Assembly: GCA_017307785.1 (NCBI GenBank) | Contig: JAFKGI010000009.1 | Coordinates: 62,001 to 126,000 of the forward strand | Reading direction: 5' to 3' | DNA from: Vulcanimicrobiota bacterium | GTDB taxonomy: Bacteria; Vulcanimicrobiota; Xenobia; Xenobiales; JADMJV01 | Length of the DNA stretch: 64,000 bases | Part shown: positions 44,000 to 52,723 of the stretch, one piece after another | Layout of the letters: each line of letters starts with the position of its first letter | How positions within the stretch are numbered: the stretch's first letter is position 1 | The notes under the pieces: generated by a model | The model's database searches: none | The model's input: only the letters and a program-made list of their open reading frames with translations | Told to the model about the DNA's origin: nothing | Made by a program: the position numbers and the translations under genes

Positions 44000-45922
44000 A
44001 TGAAGCGGGGGAAGCGACCTGGCCGACTCGGCCTGACCTTGATCGAATTGATTCTGTCTCTGGCACTTCTGGCACTCGGGGCGGTCGTGCTGGCTCAGGG
44101 ATTTATCAATTTGCGCGGCAGCCGTGTTCACGTGAAGGCCGAGGCCGAACAACTGGCCGAGTTGATGCGCACGCTGCGCCAGCAGGCAATTACCGAGAAT
44201 CGCCCCCTGGGGTTAGGATTCCCGACCCAGGGCGGTTCGCGGGCCGTCAGCAACGGTTACTACCAGTTGGAGGGCGAGCATCACCCCAAGGTCTTGCGCC
44301 GAGTCACCATGGCGCGCGAGCGCTCGGTCCAGTTGAGCGGCTGCTTCTGGCCGGAGATGCCATTCACTCAGCCTCCCAGCAGCACTCTCAGCAACTCGAG
44401 CTACAAGTTGAACAACTGGCAGGTGCCCTTTCCCCAGGATGGCGTCCTGATGTTCCTGCCCAGTGGAGAAGTTCTCACCAATCTCCCGACCGTCCAAGGC
44501 GAGGCCGCTGTGGTGCTGGGATATGCGATCGAGGCCGCTCCAGGGAACGTGGGCGGCCAGCCGGCTATGCAGCTACAGAGGGTCAAAGGACCGGTCGTGG
44601 TCTGGTGCTCCCTGTTTGGCGAGGTGCGGCTAGAAGGCGGTCTGGGCAGCGCGCCGGCCCGGGTGGCTGAGGTCGTAGCCGCAGGTGATTCGGCCGATTT
44701 ACCCGGACTGACCTCGAGCTCCAACGGCAATCCGATCTTTGTCAACCAGCCGCTCCGAAGCGCTCCTCTGGAAGTCAGTCCTCCCGCCAATCTCAACACC
44801 CTCTCGGCGGTTGCCAATGGAATGAGTGGAACCATCCGTCGTAAGCGTTACTTGTCGCTCAAGGTGACGGCTCGGGATCCGGACGGTGACGCCCTCTGGT
44901 GCACCTGGAAGCAGCGCAGCGGTGTCTCGGGCACCTTTACCAAGACCGAAGATGTGCGCATGATCTATGACCCTAAGGATCAGATGTGGGTGGCGACCTG
45001 GGCCTGGCATCCGCCGGATGGCGCCGTCCCCGGCGATGAATTTCCCCTGGAAGCGACTATCGAGGATCATCGTGGCGGATCGGCAACTCTTTCCGGGTTG
45101 ATCTCGGGGGGAGGGCAATTCCGCATCCTGACCCCCGGCAAGCTGGCCTTTCGACGCGGCACGGACATCTGGATTTCCAATTGGGATGGCTCGGACCCCG
45201 TCATTGTGGCCAGGAATCTGACCCGACCGCGCTGGAGCCGCGACGCCGGCGCCATCGTCTGCATGAATGGCAGCTTCGGCCTGTCGGTGGTGACTCCCGA
45301 CGGCCGTCGGCGCACGGACGTATGCACCGTCACCGGCGCGACCTGGCTCAGTCCCGGCTCTTTTAACGCCTACAACAATCGCATCGTGGTGGCCAGCGAG
45401 TCGGCGGGCGTCGTCCATCTGGGCGAGGTCACTCCTTGGGACACCGCTCAGACCCCCTCAGACTGGCCCGTGGACCACGTTCTGACCGATAACATTCCTC
45501 CCGGTTCCAGGCCGGTGGTGGACTGCAAGCCGGGTGACGTCAACCAGGTGCTGGTGTCGCCTTCCGGTGGTGCTCCGGGGCCGATGGTGTTGATCGACAA
45601 GTCCCAGCCCGGCAACTCGATCGTGCTGCCCATGACGGGTAGCGAGGCCAGTTTCTGCTCCTCGGGTGAAATCGTCTATCGCTCAGCAGACGGCCAGGTG
45701 ACTCGCGCCCCGCTCGGAGGTCCGGTCGGAGCGACAGCCAGCCTGAGCAATGCTCACTTTCCGCGTTCGACCCTGGATTCGAGCGGCAATGGTCCAGTGG
45801 TGGTCAGTGGGGACGACGGCGGCGAAAACTGTCTGATTTACCAGAATGGCAATACTTTGACGGGCCGCCTCAAACTGTTCAGCTTCCCCGAGACTTGCAC
45901 CGAGCCCGACTTCGCCTACTAA
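44000..45922 (+). CDS. Prepilin fused to a large beta-rich/TolB-like extracellular region
   Basis: 640 residues (GTG 43997 would add one). The leader MKRGKRPGRLG and LTLIELILSLALLALGAVVL give a textbook prepilin cleavage site with Glu at +5. A GspH/FimT-like section follows to about residue 190. Next comes a cadherin/Ig-like stretch with LSLKVTARDPDGDALWCTWKQ (about 285-370), then repeated propeller-like blades: GTDIWISNWDGSDPVIVARNLTRPRWSRDAGAIVC and later SSGEIVYRSADGQVTRAPL, as in TolB/WD40-type propellers. Normal minor pilins are 150-250 residues. Inferred: a tip adhesin or sensor displayed on a pseudopilus. A terminator follows. Confidence 0.75.
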   Translation: MKRGKRPGRLGLTLIELILSLALLALGAVVLAQGFINLRGSRVHVKAEAEQLAELMRTLRQQAITENRPLGLGFPTQGGSRAVSNGYYQLEGEHHPKVLRRVTMARERSVQLSGCFWPEMPFTQPPSSTLSNSSYKLNNWQVPFPQDGVLMFLPSGEVLTNLPTVQGEAAVVLGYAIEAAPGNVGGQPAMQLQRVKGPVVVWCSLFGEVRLEGGLGSAPARVAEVVAAGDSADLPGLTSSSNGNPIFVNQPLRSAPLEVSPPANLNTLSAVANGMSGTIRRKRYLSLKVTARDPDGDALWCTWKQRSGVSGTFTKTEDVRMIYDPKDQMWVATWAWHPPDGAVPGDEFPLEATIEDHRGGSATLSGLISGGGQFRILTPGKLAFRRGTDIWISNWDGSDPVIVARNLTRPRWSRDAGAIVCMNGSFGLSVVTPDGRRRTDVCTVTGATWLSPGSFNAYNNRIVVASESAGVVHLGEVTPWDTAQTPSDWPVDHVLTDNIPPGSRPVVDCKPGDVNQVLVSPSGGAPGPMVLIDKSQPGNSIVLPMTGSEASFCSSGEIVYRSADGQVTRAPLGGPVGATASLSNAHFPRSTLDSSGNGPVVVSGDDGGENCLIYQNGNTLTGRLKLFSFPETCTEPDFAY

Positions 45923-45930
45923 GTTGTTAC

Positions 45931-45960
45931 AAGCCGGCAACATGTGACCGGCTGGTTTTT
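45931..45960 (+). terminator. Intrinsic terminator
   Basis: AGCCGG (45932-45937) pairs with CCGGCT (45948-45953) around a 10-nt loop, followed after GG by TTTTT. It is 9 bp after the prepilin-propeller stop. Confidence 0.7.
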
Positions 45961-46030
45961 CTCTCGCTTGCCGGCCGACCGTTAAGATAAAAACACAGAT
46001 ACAGAGAGCAAGTCAGAGGAGCAAGTGACG

Positions 46031-46321
46031 ATGAATATCCAGAACTCTTTCCAAACCCCCTGGTCCGCTTACACCCCCGCCATCAACTTCGTGCGCCCGA
46101 TGGGTCAGCCGACCATCCCCAGCGTTCGCCCCATCGAACCCATCGAGACTCCGGCCGCTCCCGCCGTCGAGCCTCAGGTTGCCCTCAAGTCCTGGCTTTC
46201 TCAGTATTCCAACGGTCGCGACCACGGTCTCTACGAGCGCGTCAGCGCCGACCCCAGCTCGGAAGGCACCTTGTTCCGCCGCGGGCTGATGATCTCGGGC
46301 GTGGTTTCGCTGGCCGGATAA
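46031..46321 (+). CDS. Hypothetical 96-residue Pro-rich protein
   Basis: ATG 46031 is preferred because GAGGAG lies nine nt upstream; GTG 46025 is possible. The protein has an N-terminal aromatic/Asn part (MNIQNSFQTPWSAYTPAINF), a Pro/Glu linker (PIEPIETPAAPAVEP) and a C-terminal VALKSWLSQYSNGRDHGLYERVS. No signal peptide, cysteine or membrane segment. Unknown function. It stands alone between a terminator and moaA. Confidence 0.6.
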   Translation: MNIQNSFQTPWSAYTPAINFVRPMGQPTIPSVRPIEPIETPAAPAVEPQVALKSWLSQYSNGRDHGLYERVSADPSSEGTLFRRGLMISGVVSLAG

Positions 46322-46340
46322 CAAGGGCACATGTTCGAGC

Positions 46341-47357
46341 ATGCTGCTCGATCGCCGTGGGCGAGCCCTTGGCACACTTCGACTTTCGGTGACGGACCGG
46401 TGCAATCTGCGTTGCACCTACTGCATGCCCGAAGCTCATTACACCTGGCTGGAAAAGCCGCATCTCCTCAGCTTTGAAGAGCTGACCCGGGTGGTGCGGC
46501 TTTTGCGCGCGCAGGGCTTGGAAAAGGTGCGCATCACCGGCGGTGAGCCGCTGCTGCGTCAGGAACTCCCCAAGTTGGTCGGGATGTTGCAGCAGGCCGG
46601 TATGGAGCAACTGGCTCTGACCAGCAACGGTGTCTTGTTGGAAAAACAGGCGGCTGCGCTCCAGGCGGCCGGACTAGAGCGCCTGACGGTCAGTCTGGAT
46701 TCGATACGGCCTGAGGTTTTTACCCGCCTGGCTCAGCGAGCCGAGTTGCAGACGGTGCTCTCCGGCCTGCGTTCCGTCAGCCAGATGGGTTTTCAGGAAC
46801 TGAAGCTGGACACGGTGGTGGTGCGTGGGGTTAACGATGCCGACCTGGTCGAACTGACTCGCTTCGCGGGCAGCATCGGAGCGGAAATTCGCTTCATCGA
46901 GTATATGGACGTGGGCGGTGCTACTCGTTGGCAGCCCGACCTGGTGGTTTCTCAGGAAGAAATTCTAGCCCAGTTGCGAACCGGATTCGGATCGGCCGAA
47001 CCGCTGGCGGGCCGCGGTTCGGCCCCGGCCCAGCGCTTTCGTTTGGGCAACGGCCAGGTGGTCGGCGTGGTGGCATCGGTTACCCATCCTTTTTGCGGCG
47101 ATTGTGACCGGCTGCGCCTGACGGCGGATGGCCAGTTGCTGCTCTGCCTCTACGCCAAGACCGGACTGGACCTGCGCGGCTTGCTGCGTGGCGGCGCTGA
47201 CGATCGGCAGGTGAGCGATCGTCTGGTCGAGTTCTGGAGCCAGCGCCAGGACCAGGGAGCGGTGGACCGAACTCGCGTGGGCCAGCGTTCCGGCTACGTC
47301 AGCCTGGAAGAGCTGCGCGCCAATCCACGTCTGGAGATGCACACGCGCGGTGGTTAG
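46341..47357 (+). CDS. moaA: GTP 3',8-cyclase (molybdenum cofactor biosynthesis protein A)
   Basis: 338 residues. The radical-SAM cluster is at C21-x3-C25-x2-C28 in DRCNLRCTYCMPE; GGEPLL is in VRITGGEPLLRQE; the C-terminal second cluster is in FCGDCDRLRLTADGQLLLCL; and the protein ends with the conserved GG pair (HTRGG). It converts GTP to 3',8-cyclo-7,8-dihydro-GTP with MoaC. No moaC, moaD, moaE or molybdate transporter gene is near, so the pathway is spread over the chromosome. The 3' end overlaps the next TetR gene by 8 bp. Confidence 0.96.
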   Translation: MLLDRRGRALGTLRLSVTDRCNLRCTYCMPEAHYTWLEKPHLLSFEELTRVVRLLRAQGLEKVRITGGEPLLRQELPKLVGMLQQAGMEQLALTSNGVLLEKQAAALQAAGLERLTVSLDSIRPEVFTRLAQRAELQTVLSGLRSVSQMGFQELKLDTVVVRGVNDADLVELTRFAGSIGAEIRFIEYMDVGGATRWQPDLVVSQEEILAQLRTGFGSAEPLAGRGSAPAQRFRLGNGQVVGVVASVTHPFCGDCDRLRLTADGQLLLCLYAKTGLDLRGLLRGGADDRQVSDRLVEFWSQRQDQGAVDRTRVGQRSGYVSLEELRANPRLEMHTRGG

Positions 47358-47979
47358 TAAGTCCAAAACGATCCTGGCACGCCGTGAGCGTGAGCGCGAG
47401 GCCCTGCGCCAGAGCATTTTGGAAGCGGCCCGACAGCTGTTTCGGCAGCAAGACTATAGCAGCGTAACTCTGCGTAAGATTGCGGAACGTATCGAGTATT
47501 CTCCCACTACCATCTATCTTTACTTTAAAGACAAGCACGCTCTGGTGATCGAGTTGATCGCCGAGGGGTTCGAGCTGTTGCGCCAGCGGATGTTACGGGG
47601 CCAGAGCGAGGACCCGGTCTCGACGCTGCGACAGTCCTCGCTGGAATACCTCAACTTCAGCCAGGATGAGCCCCATTATTATCGGCTCATGTTCCAGCTG
47701 GAAGACCAGGAGCTCAATGAGCGCTGCCGGGAGAACGACCGGCGACTCTCGGAAAGCTGTTTTCTGTTCTTGACCGAAAATATCGGTCGTTTGCGAGAGG
47801 CCGGGAAATTGGGCCCGCACTACAGCGATTTGACCGTGGCTCACCTGCTCTGGTCAGGTCTGCACGGGGCCGCCTGCCTGGCTCTGACCAACCTGCTGGA
47901 CAATCTCCCGGATGGCGAGCGGGCGGTGTTTTTCGAGCACGTGGTAGAGCGTCTGGTGCACAGTCTTACGGCAGGGTGA
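47350..47979 (+). CDS. TetR family transcriptional regulator
   Basis: 209 residues from GTG 47350. HTH text RQSILEAARQLFRQQDYSSVTLRKIAERIEYSPTTIYLYFKDKHALVIELI is clear TetR. The ligand domain has no marked motif; YLNFSQDEPHYYRLMFQLED resembles the TetR_C_13/WHG subgroup. Downstream SDR and small acidic protein genes may be its targets; no obvious operator was seen in the 28-bp gap. Confidence 0.9.
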   Translation: MVSKSKTILARREREREALRQSILEAARQLFRQQDYSSVTLRKIAERIEYSPTTIYLYFKDKHALVIELIAEGFELLRQRMLRGQSEDPVSTLRQSSLEYLNFSQDEPHYYRLMFQLEDQELNERCRENDRRLSESCFLFLTENIGRLREAGKLGPHYSDLTVAHLLWSGLHGAACLALTNLLDNLPDGERAVFFEHVVERLVHSLTAG

Positions 47980-48007
47980 GTCTGACCAGCGCGCGAAACC
48001 GGCCGCT

Positions 48008-48766
48008 ATGAAAGATCAAGTTGTGTGGGTCACGGGGGCCTCGGCGGGAATTGGGCGAGCGGTCGTGCAGCGCTTCGCGGAAGCAGGTGCCAAAGTGTTG
48101 GCCATGGCTCGGCGCGAAGACCGTTTGCTGGAGCTTCAGAGTCAGTTTCCCGAGCAGGTGCGCATTCTGGTTTGCGATGTCACTCACGAAGAAAAGCTCC
48201 GCCACTCCCTGTCTCAGCTGGAGTCGCCCTACAATCAGCCTTCCGTGTTGGTGAACAACGCCGGCGCCGCCTTTGGGCTGGAGATGGCCCAGTCGTCCCG
48301 CTGGAGCGACTGGCAGCGAATGATCGACCTGAATGTCACCAGTCTGGTGTGTATGACTCATCTGGTGCTACCCGGTATGGTCGAGCGCAATCGCGGCCAC
48401 ATCCTCAATCTGGGCTCGGTGGCCGGCACCTATCCCTACCGCGGGGGCCAGGTTTACGGAGCCAGCAAGGCCTTTGTAGAGCAGTTTTCCCTGGGCTTGC
48501 GCTGCGACTTGTTGGGCAAGCAAGTGCGGGTGACCAACATCGAACCGGGAGCGGTGCAGTCGGAGTTCGCCACCGTGCGCTTTGAGGGCGATACCGAGAA
48601 GGCGGCCAAAGTCTACGAGGGCTTTCAGCCCCTGACGCCGGCCGACATCGCGGAGACCGTCTTTTGGTGCGCCGCCCTGCCTGCCCACGTCAATATCAAT
48701 CGTCTCGAGGTGATGCCGGTGATGCAGGCCTCGGCGGGCTTTGCTTGGCACCGGGATGACCCTTGA
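48008..48766 (+). CDS. SDR family NAD(P)-dependent oxidoreductase
   Basis: 252 residues. Cofactor site TGASAGIGRAVVQRFAEAGA near residue 9, NNAGAAFGL near 83, catalytic Ser in ILNLGSVAGTYPYRGG and the YxxxK pair in VYGASKAFVEQF, and the text after it NIEPGAVQSEF. It matches the YdfG/serine 3-dehydrogenase-like classical SDR group, which reduce or oxidise small hydroxy acids. The last residues overlap the next gene by 11 bp. Confidence 0.93.
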   Translation: MKDQVVWVTGASAGIGRAVVQRFAEAGAKVLAMARREDRLLELQSQFPEQVRILVCDVTHEEKLRHSLSQLESPYNQPSVLVNNAGAAFGLEMAQSSRWSDWQRMIDLNVTSLVCMTHLVLPGMVERNRGHILNLGSVAGTYPYRGGQVYGASKAFVEQFSLGLRCDLLGKQVRVTNIEPGAVQSEFATVRFEGDTEKAAKVYEGFQPLTPADIAETVFWCAALPAHVNINRLEVMPVMQASAGFAWHRDDP

Positions 48767-49109
48767 TGAGTGGCTGGAGCACTATCCCGAAAGCCCTCTG
48801 GGCGTGCTGGTCGGGCTCCTGAACGAACTGCGCGAGGGCGAGCGCGACTATGAGTCCTTCGAACAGTCCCTGGGGGTCTTCGATGAGTTTTTGCAGGAAT
48901 GGGCGCAGTCGGTGACCGAGCAAGATTCCGAAGGCGAAGTCTCTCAGGGTCTGCTGCGTTCGCTGCAGGGCCTGGCCGATGCCGCCGGCGGTCTGCGAGA
49001 CTACGCCGAGACGGGCGACGAAGAGATCGCCGACGCGGCTATGGCGCAAGCGGTCGAGTCTCAGGAGTTGCTGCTGGAGATGTTGGAGCTCACTCAAGAA
49101 GCTTTTTGA
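48756..49109 (+). CDS. Hypothetical acidic helical protein
   Basis: 117 residues from ATG 48756 (overlaps SDR by 11 bp). Strongly acidic and helical: MTLDEWLEHYPESPLGVLVG, GERDYESFEQSLGVFDEFLQ and repeated Glu/Leu/Gln stretches to ELLLEMLELTQEAF at the end. No cysteine, signal peptide or membrane helix. No family recognised. The last helix could form a coiled coil. Confidence 0.55.
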   Translation: MTLDEWLEHYPESPLGVLVGLLNELREGERDYESFEQSLGVFDEFLQEWAQSVTEQDSEGEVSQGLLRSLQGLADAAGGLRDYAETGDEEIADAAMAQAVESQELLLEMLELTQEAF

Positions 49110-49229
49110 ATATGTTTCAATCCTTAACCAGGATGTGTTCGATCTTCATGGTATTTCAGTCGAACAAACTGGTGTTCTTCTTTTGGGGATTTCCAATCGA
49201 GCAACGCCACAGGTTTCCTGGAGGCTCTA

Positions 49230-50306
49230 GTGACACCATCCGTCGAACTCGTTGGTCTAAACGTAGATAGCCCGCTGTCCCTGCCCAAGGGGCGTTTGCT
49301 GCAGCTGCTGCAGGGGTGCATGGATAGTCAGACCATCGAAGAGTTGCGCACCCGGTTGCTGCTGGTCAAGGAACTGCGGCCGGCCCGTTCGGCCGAAGTC
49401 GTCACCGTCCGATTCGGACTATGGCACGATCAGTTGCGTCAGATTCGCGAGTCCAAATCTTTGGACCGCGCTCGCCACTACATCAAGCGCATGCTCAAGA
49501 GCTTCGATGAGGTCAAGACCCCCAGTTTCTCCGACATCAACCTGTGCCGCTGGCAGGAATACGACGATCTATGGACCGACAGCTTGTGGCAGATCGACCG
49601 TCGCGACCGAAGTGGTCAGCATTCCGGCCACTACTGGGGCAACTTCGTGCCGCAGATTCCCCATCAGTTGATGCGGCGCTTCACCAAAGCCGGCGACTGG
49701 GTGCTCGACCCCTTCCTGGGCAGCGGCACCACTCTGATCGAGGCTCGCCGCTTAGGTCGTAACGCCTTCGGTCTGGAACTCCAGGAGTCGGTGGCTCAAG
49801 AGACCTGGGCGCGGGTTCAGCGCGAAGACAATCCGCACAAGGTGCAGTCGGTGGTGCGTCAGGGCGACTCCGTCTCGGCGGATTTCCGGGGCCTGCTGGA
49901 CCAGCACGGCATTCCTTCCGTGCAAATGGCCATCTTGCACCCGCCCTACCACGACATCATTCGCTTCTCGGACCGGCCCGAATGCCTCTCCAACCAGGGC
50001 GACGTCAACGCCTTCGTAGAGGGATTCACCCGAGTGGCCGCCGGTGTCTCCAAAGTGCTGCAAAAGAAGCGCTACATGGCCGTCGTCATTGGGGATAAAT
50101 ATGCCGGCTCGGAGTGGGTGCCGCTGGGATTCTTGACCATGCAGCGTATCCTCGAGCTCGATTTTCAGCTGAAAAGCATCGTGGTGAAGAACTTCGAAGA
50201 AACCCTGGGCAAACGGGCCCAACGCGAACTCTGGCGCTACCGCGCTCTGGCCGGCGGCTTCTACGTTTTCAAGCACGAATACGTTTTCTTGTTCCAAAAG
50301 AAATGA
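49230..50306 (+). CDS. DNA methyltransferase (N6/N4 amino-methyltransferase type)
   Basis: 358 residues, GTG start with GGAGG five nt upstream. Motif I is DPFLGSGTT at 160-168; motif IV is HPPY at 237-240 (first Asp or Ser of (D/S/N)PPY replaced by His). Motif I comes before IV, the opposite of the common beta class, matching circularly permuted or gamma-like families. Motif X-like FVPQIPHQLMRR precedes motif I. It is the first gene of a five-gene operon with no restriction enzyme, so it is either an orphan methylase or not a restriction partner. An RNA target cannot be excluded. Confidence 0.75.
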   Translation: MTPSVELVGLNVDSPLSLPKGRLLQLLQGCMDSQTIEELRTRLLLVKELRPARSAEVVTVRFGLWHDQLRQIRESKSLDRARHYIKRMLKSFDEVKTPSFSDINLCRWQEYDDLWTDSLWQIDRRDRSGQHSGHYWGNFVPQIPHQLMRRFTKAGDWVLDPFLGSGTTLIEARRLGRNAFGLELQESVAQETWARVQREDNPHKVQSVVRQGDSVSADFRGLLDQHGIPSVQMAILHPPYHDIIRFSDRPECLSNQGDVNAFVEGFTRVAAGVSKVLQKKRYMAVVIGDKYAGSEWVPLGFLTMQRILELDFQLKSIVVKNFEETLGKRAQRELWRYRALAGGFYVFKHEYVFLFQKK

Positions 50307-50923
50307 CCGTAGAAGAGATCCTGGCCAAGCTCGAGGCCACGTTTGAACAGGAGGGAGTGCGTTTCGAGTCCCTCGGTAGTGAGGATACGCGCTTGCTGGT
50401 GCGCGCTCGCAGAACGGGACCGGGAACCCCGGTGGCGTTTCTGGTCAAGGCCCTGGAGGGCACTTTGCGTCGCTATCATCAGAGTCTGCGCGAAGTAGAA
50501 CTGGTTGAATACGATCCGGGGGAGGGTAGCGCGACTCCCGAAGTGCCCTCCCAGGAATTCGAGAAAGTGCTCAAGCACAAAGCTTCTTCCAATCCTTTGG
50601 GACTGCCGGAAGTGCCCGGCCTGGACTTGCGTGGCTGCGACCGGGCTCAGGCCGTGACGGCGCTCGAGCAAGCCTTCAAGCTCTGGTCACGTCAGGGCGT
50701 CGAGCGTTTCAAGGTGCGCGGACTTCGGGAAGATCCGGTTCTGCGGGCAGTGGAGAAATGGCGTGGCTTCTATGAGCAGGCCGAGTCCACCGAGTTGGAG
50801 TCCGACGGGGATACCATGCGCATTGTTCTCAAAGGGGCGCGCGCCGGTGAGTTTCCCGAGCAGCCAACGCTCTGGTTTCCGGCTCGTCTGATGTTGATGG
50901 GAAGCGCCGATGGCAGTCGCTAA
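50303..50923 (+). CDS. Hypothetical protein coupled to the methyltransferase
   Basis: 206 residues. Its ATG overlaps the methyltransferase stop (ATGA), so the two are translationally coupled. N-terminal MTVEEILAKLEATFEQEGVRFE looks helical; a central KALEGTLRRYHQSLREVELVEYDPGEG and C-terminal VEKWRGFYEQAESTELESDGDTMRIVLKG are mixed alpha/beta. No signal peptide or cysteine beyond one Cys. Its overlap with the methyltransferase suggests shared function, but none can be assigned. Confidence 0.65.
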   Translation: MTVEEILAKLEATFEQEGVRFESLGSEDTRLLVRARRTGPGTPVAFLVKALEGTLRRYHQSLREVELVEYDPGEGSATPEVPSQEFEKVLKHKASSNPLGLPEVPGLDLRGCDRAQAVTALEQAFKLWSRQGVERFKVRGLREDPVLRAVEKWRGFYEQAESTELESDGDTMRIVLKGARAGEFPEQPTLWFPARLMLMGSADGSR

Positions 50924-51236
50924 AAAGCTTCCCAAAGCCAAAGTTGCCGAAAAGCCAAAACCCAAGCCGAAAGTCCGGCCCAAAAAGTCGCGCCGCAAAG
51001 CTCCCCCTCCAACACCTTCGGGTGTTTGGACCTGGAAGACGCCAGATGAAAGCAGCAAACTCCGCTTCGCGCTGGGCCTGGTTGTGATTTTGCTGACAGC
51101 CGTCACCCTGCTGAGCGGCGAAATCAAGCCGCATCACGGAGGCTGGCGGGCCGGATTTCACAACCTGAGAGGCGAGTTCGTGCTGGGACTTGAGTGGACT
51201 CGAGGCGAATGGCCTCGGCGATGGGTCGCTCACTGA
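50910..51236 (+). CDS. Small single-pass protein with Lys/Pro-rich N-terminus
   Basis: 108 residues, overlapping the previous gene by 14 bp. Residues 1-35 are almost all Lys, Pro, Ala and Arg (AKKLPKAKVAEKPKPKPKV), followed by KLRFALGLVVILLTAVTLLSG as a membrane helix (about 50-70) and a short outer tail with HNLRGEFVLGLEW. The inferred orientation is N-in. Unknown function; the basic N-terminus could contact nucleic acid or lipid head groups. Confidence 0.6.
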   Translation: MAVAKKLPKAKVAEKPKPKPKVRPKKSRRKAPPPTPSGVWTWKTPDESSKLRFALGLVVILLTAVTLLSGEIKPHHGGWRAGFHNLRGEFVLGLEWTRGEWPRRWVAH

Positions 51237-52723
51237 TCAAGAGATGGCTCCAGGGCATGGCTCTGGATTTGCGTTCACTGGCGCTGATGCGCATTGCCTA
51301 CGCCACCTGCCTGCTGCAGGATCTGGCCATCCGAGCTAGCGACTTGACCGCTCACTACACCGATTGGGGTGCTCAGCCCGGTTTTGTCGTCACCAAACTG
51401 AGCTGGGACCCGGCTTTTTTCAGCCTGCACTTGATGCAGACCAGCCGGGAAGGCCAGGCCCTGCTTTTTCTTGTAACAGCCTTCGCCTATCTGTGTTTGC
51501 TGGTCGGGTATCGGACGCGCCTGGCCGGTTGGGTCTCCTGGTTCTTGCTGGTCTCCTTACAGAATCGCAATCCCATCATTCTCGATGGTGGCGATCTCTA
51601 CCTGAGGTGCCTGCTTTTCTGGTTATTATTTTGCCCGCTGGGGGCTCGCTGGTCGGTTGACGCCGCTCGTCGACCCTCTCGACCGGATGAGCCCGAGACC
51701 GTCCTCCACTTAGGAACGCTGGCCTATTGTGTGCAACTCAGCCTGATTTACGGCTGGGCCTGGGCCCTCAAGAGCGGGGCGGAGTGGAGGATTCACGGGA
51801 CCGCCGTGCAGCAGGCCCTGCGAATCGATGGCATCGCCTCGCCTCCGGCTCAGTGGCTGCTCCAGCACCCGGACTGGATGCGCATGCTGAATTTTTCGGT
51901 GCTCTACTTTGAAGGGCTGGTCCCCATCTTGCTCTGGATCCACCCGGCCACGCGCTTGCTGGCCGTGCTGGGAGTGACCGCCATGCACCTGGGGATGTCG
52001 TCCTTCCTGCATCTGGGAGCCTTCACTCTGATTGCCGCCACCTCGACCTGGGGACTGATTCCCAGCTTTTTTTGGCGCCGCCTCAAGCTGTCCATTCCCC
52101 GACCGAATTGGCGCTGGCCCCTTGCCGGTGGTGACCGGGATGTGCCTGGAGCTCCTGGTCTCTTTGCGGGCATCATGCTGGTGTTCCTCATGTTGCGGGT
52201 AATGTATTGCAACTACTGGTGGGGACAACACTGGACGCCTATGCCCCGTTCGCCGGATTTGAGGCTGTTCAGGCTGGATCAGCAATGGAATATGTTCGCT
52301 CCCCGTCCGGTGGTGGACGACGGTTACTATGTGGTAGTTGCCGAAACCGCCGAGGGCGATTGGATGAATGCCTGGATTGTCGGGGGTCGTGAGCTCTCCT
52401 GGGACAAACCGGCGCGAGTCGCTTCGCAATATCCGAACGCCCGCTGGCGCAAGTTGATGATGAACCTCTGCCAGAAGGAACATAAGGCCTGGCGCAAGCC
52501 TCTGATGGAATACCTGTTTTCTCGGATCGCGGGAGCGCGGGCTTTGCGTCTCTATTACGTCGGAGAGCGAACTCGGCCCGACGGGGGCGAGGAGCCTTTG
52601 ATCGTGCAAGACTTAGGCTATTACTCGCCGCGCGAACTGGAGCCGAGTCTGGCGCCAACCGGATACGCCACCCTGGCCAGCGGTCGGGAAGTTTTGAACC
52701 TGGCCCTGCAGGACGCCCACTGA
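51221..52723 (+). CDS. HTTM-domain integral membrane protein
   Basis: 500 residues from ATG 51221 (16-bp overlap with the preceding gene). Around nine hydrophobic segments, with SLALMRIAYATCLLQDLAIRA at the start and NRNPIILDGGDLYLRCLLFWLLFCPL in the middle, match the HTTM (horizontally transferred transmembrane) family related to vitamin K-dependent gamma-carboxylases. The LDGGDxxxR stretch is the family signature. The C-terminal 150 residues, with QWNMFAPRPVVDDGYYVVV, are soluble. Bacterial functions are unknown. Confidence 0.8.
   Translation: MGRSLIKRWLQGMALDLRSLALMRIAYATCLLQDLAIRASDLTAHYTDWGAQPGFVVTKLSWDPAFFSLHLMQTSREGQALLFLVTAFAYLCLLVGYRTRLAGWVSWFLLVSLQNRNPIILDGGDLYLRCLLFWLLFCPLGARWSVDAARRPSRPDEPETVLHLGTLAYCVQLSLIYGWAWALKSGAEWRIHGTAVQQALRIDGIASPPAQWLLQHPDWMRMLNFSVLYFEGLVPILLWIHPATRLLAVLGVTAMHLGMSSFLHLGAFTLIAATSTWGLIPSFFWRRLKLSIPRPNWRWPLAGGDRDVPGAPGLFAGIMLVFLMLRVMYCNYWWGQHWTPMPRSPDLRLFRLDQQWNMFAPRPVVDDGYYVVVAETAEGDWMNAWIVGGRELSWDKPARVASQYPNARWRKLMMNLCQKEHKAWRKPLMEYLFSRIAGARALRLYYVGERTRPDGGEEPLIVQDLGYYSPRELEPSLAPTGYATLASGREVLNLALQDAH

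Noticed and set aside
49110..49229. GTTTCAATCC, as in some CRISPR repeats
   Set aside because: Single occurrence with no second copy or spacer pattern; coincidence.
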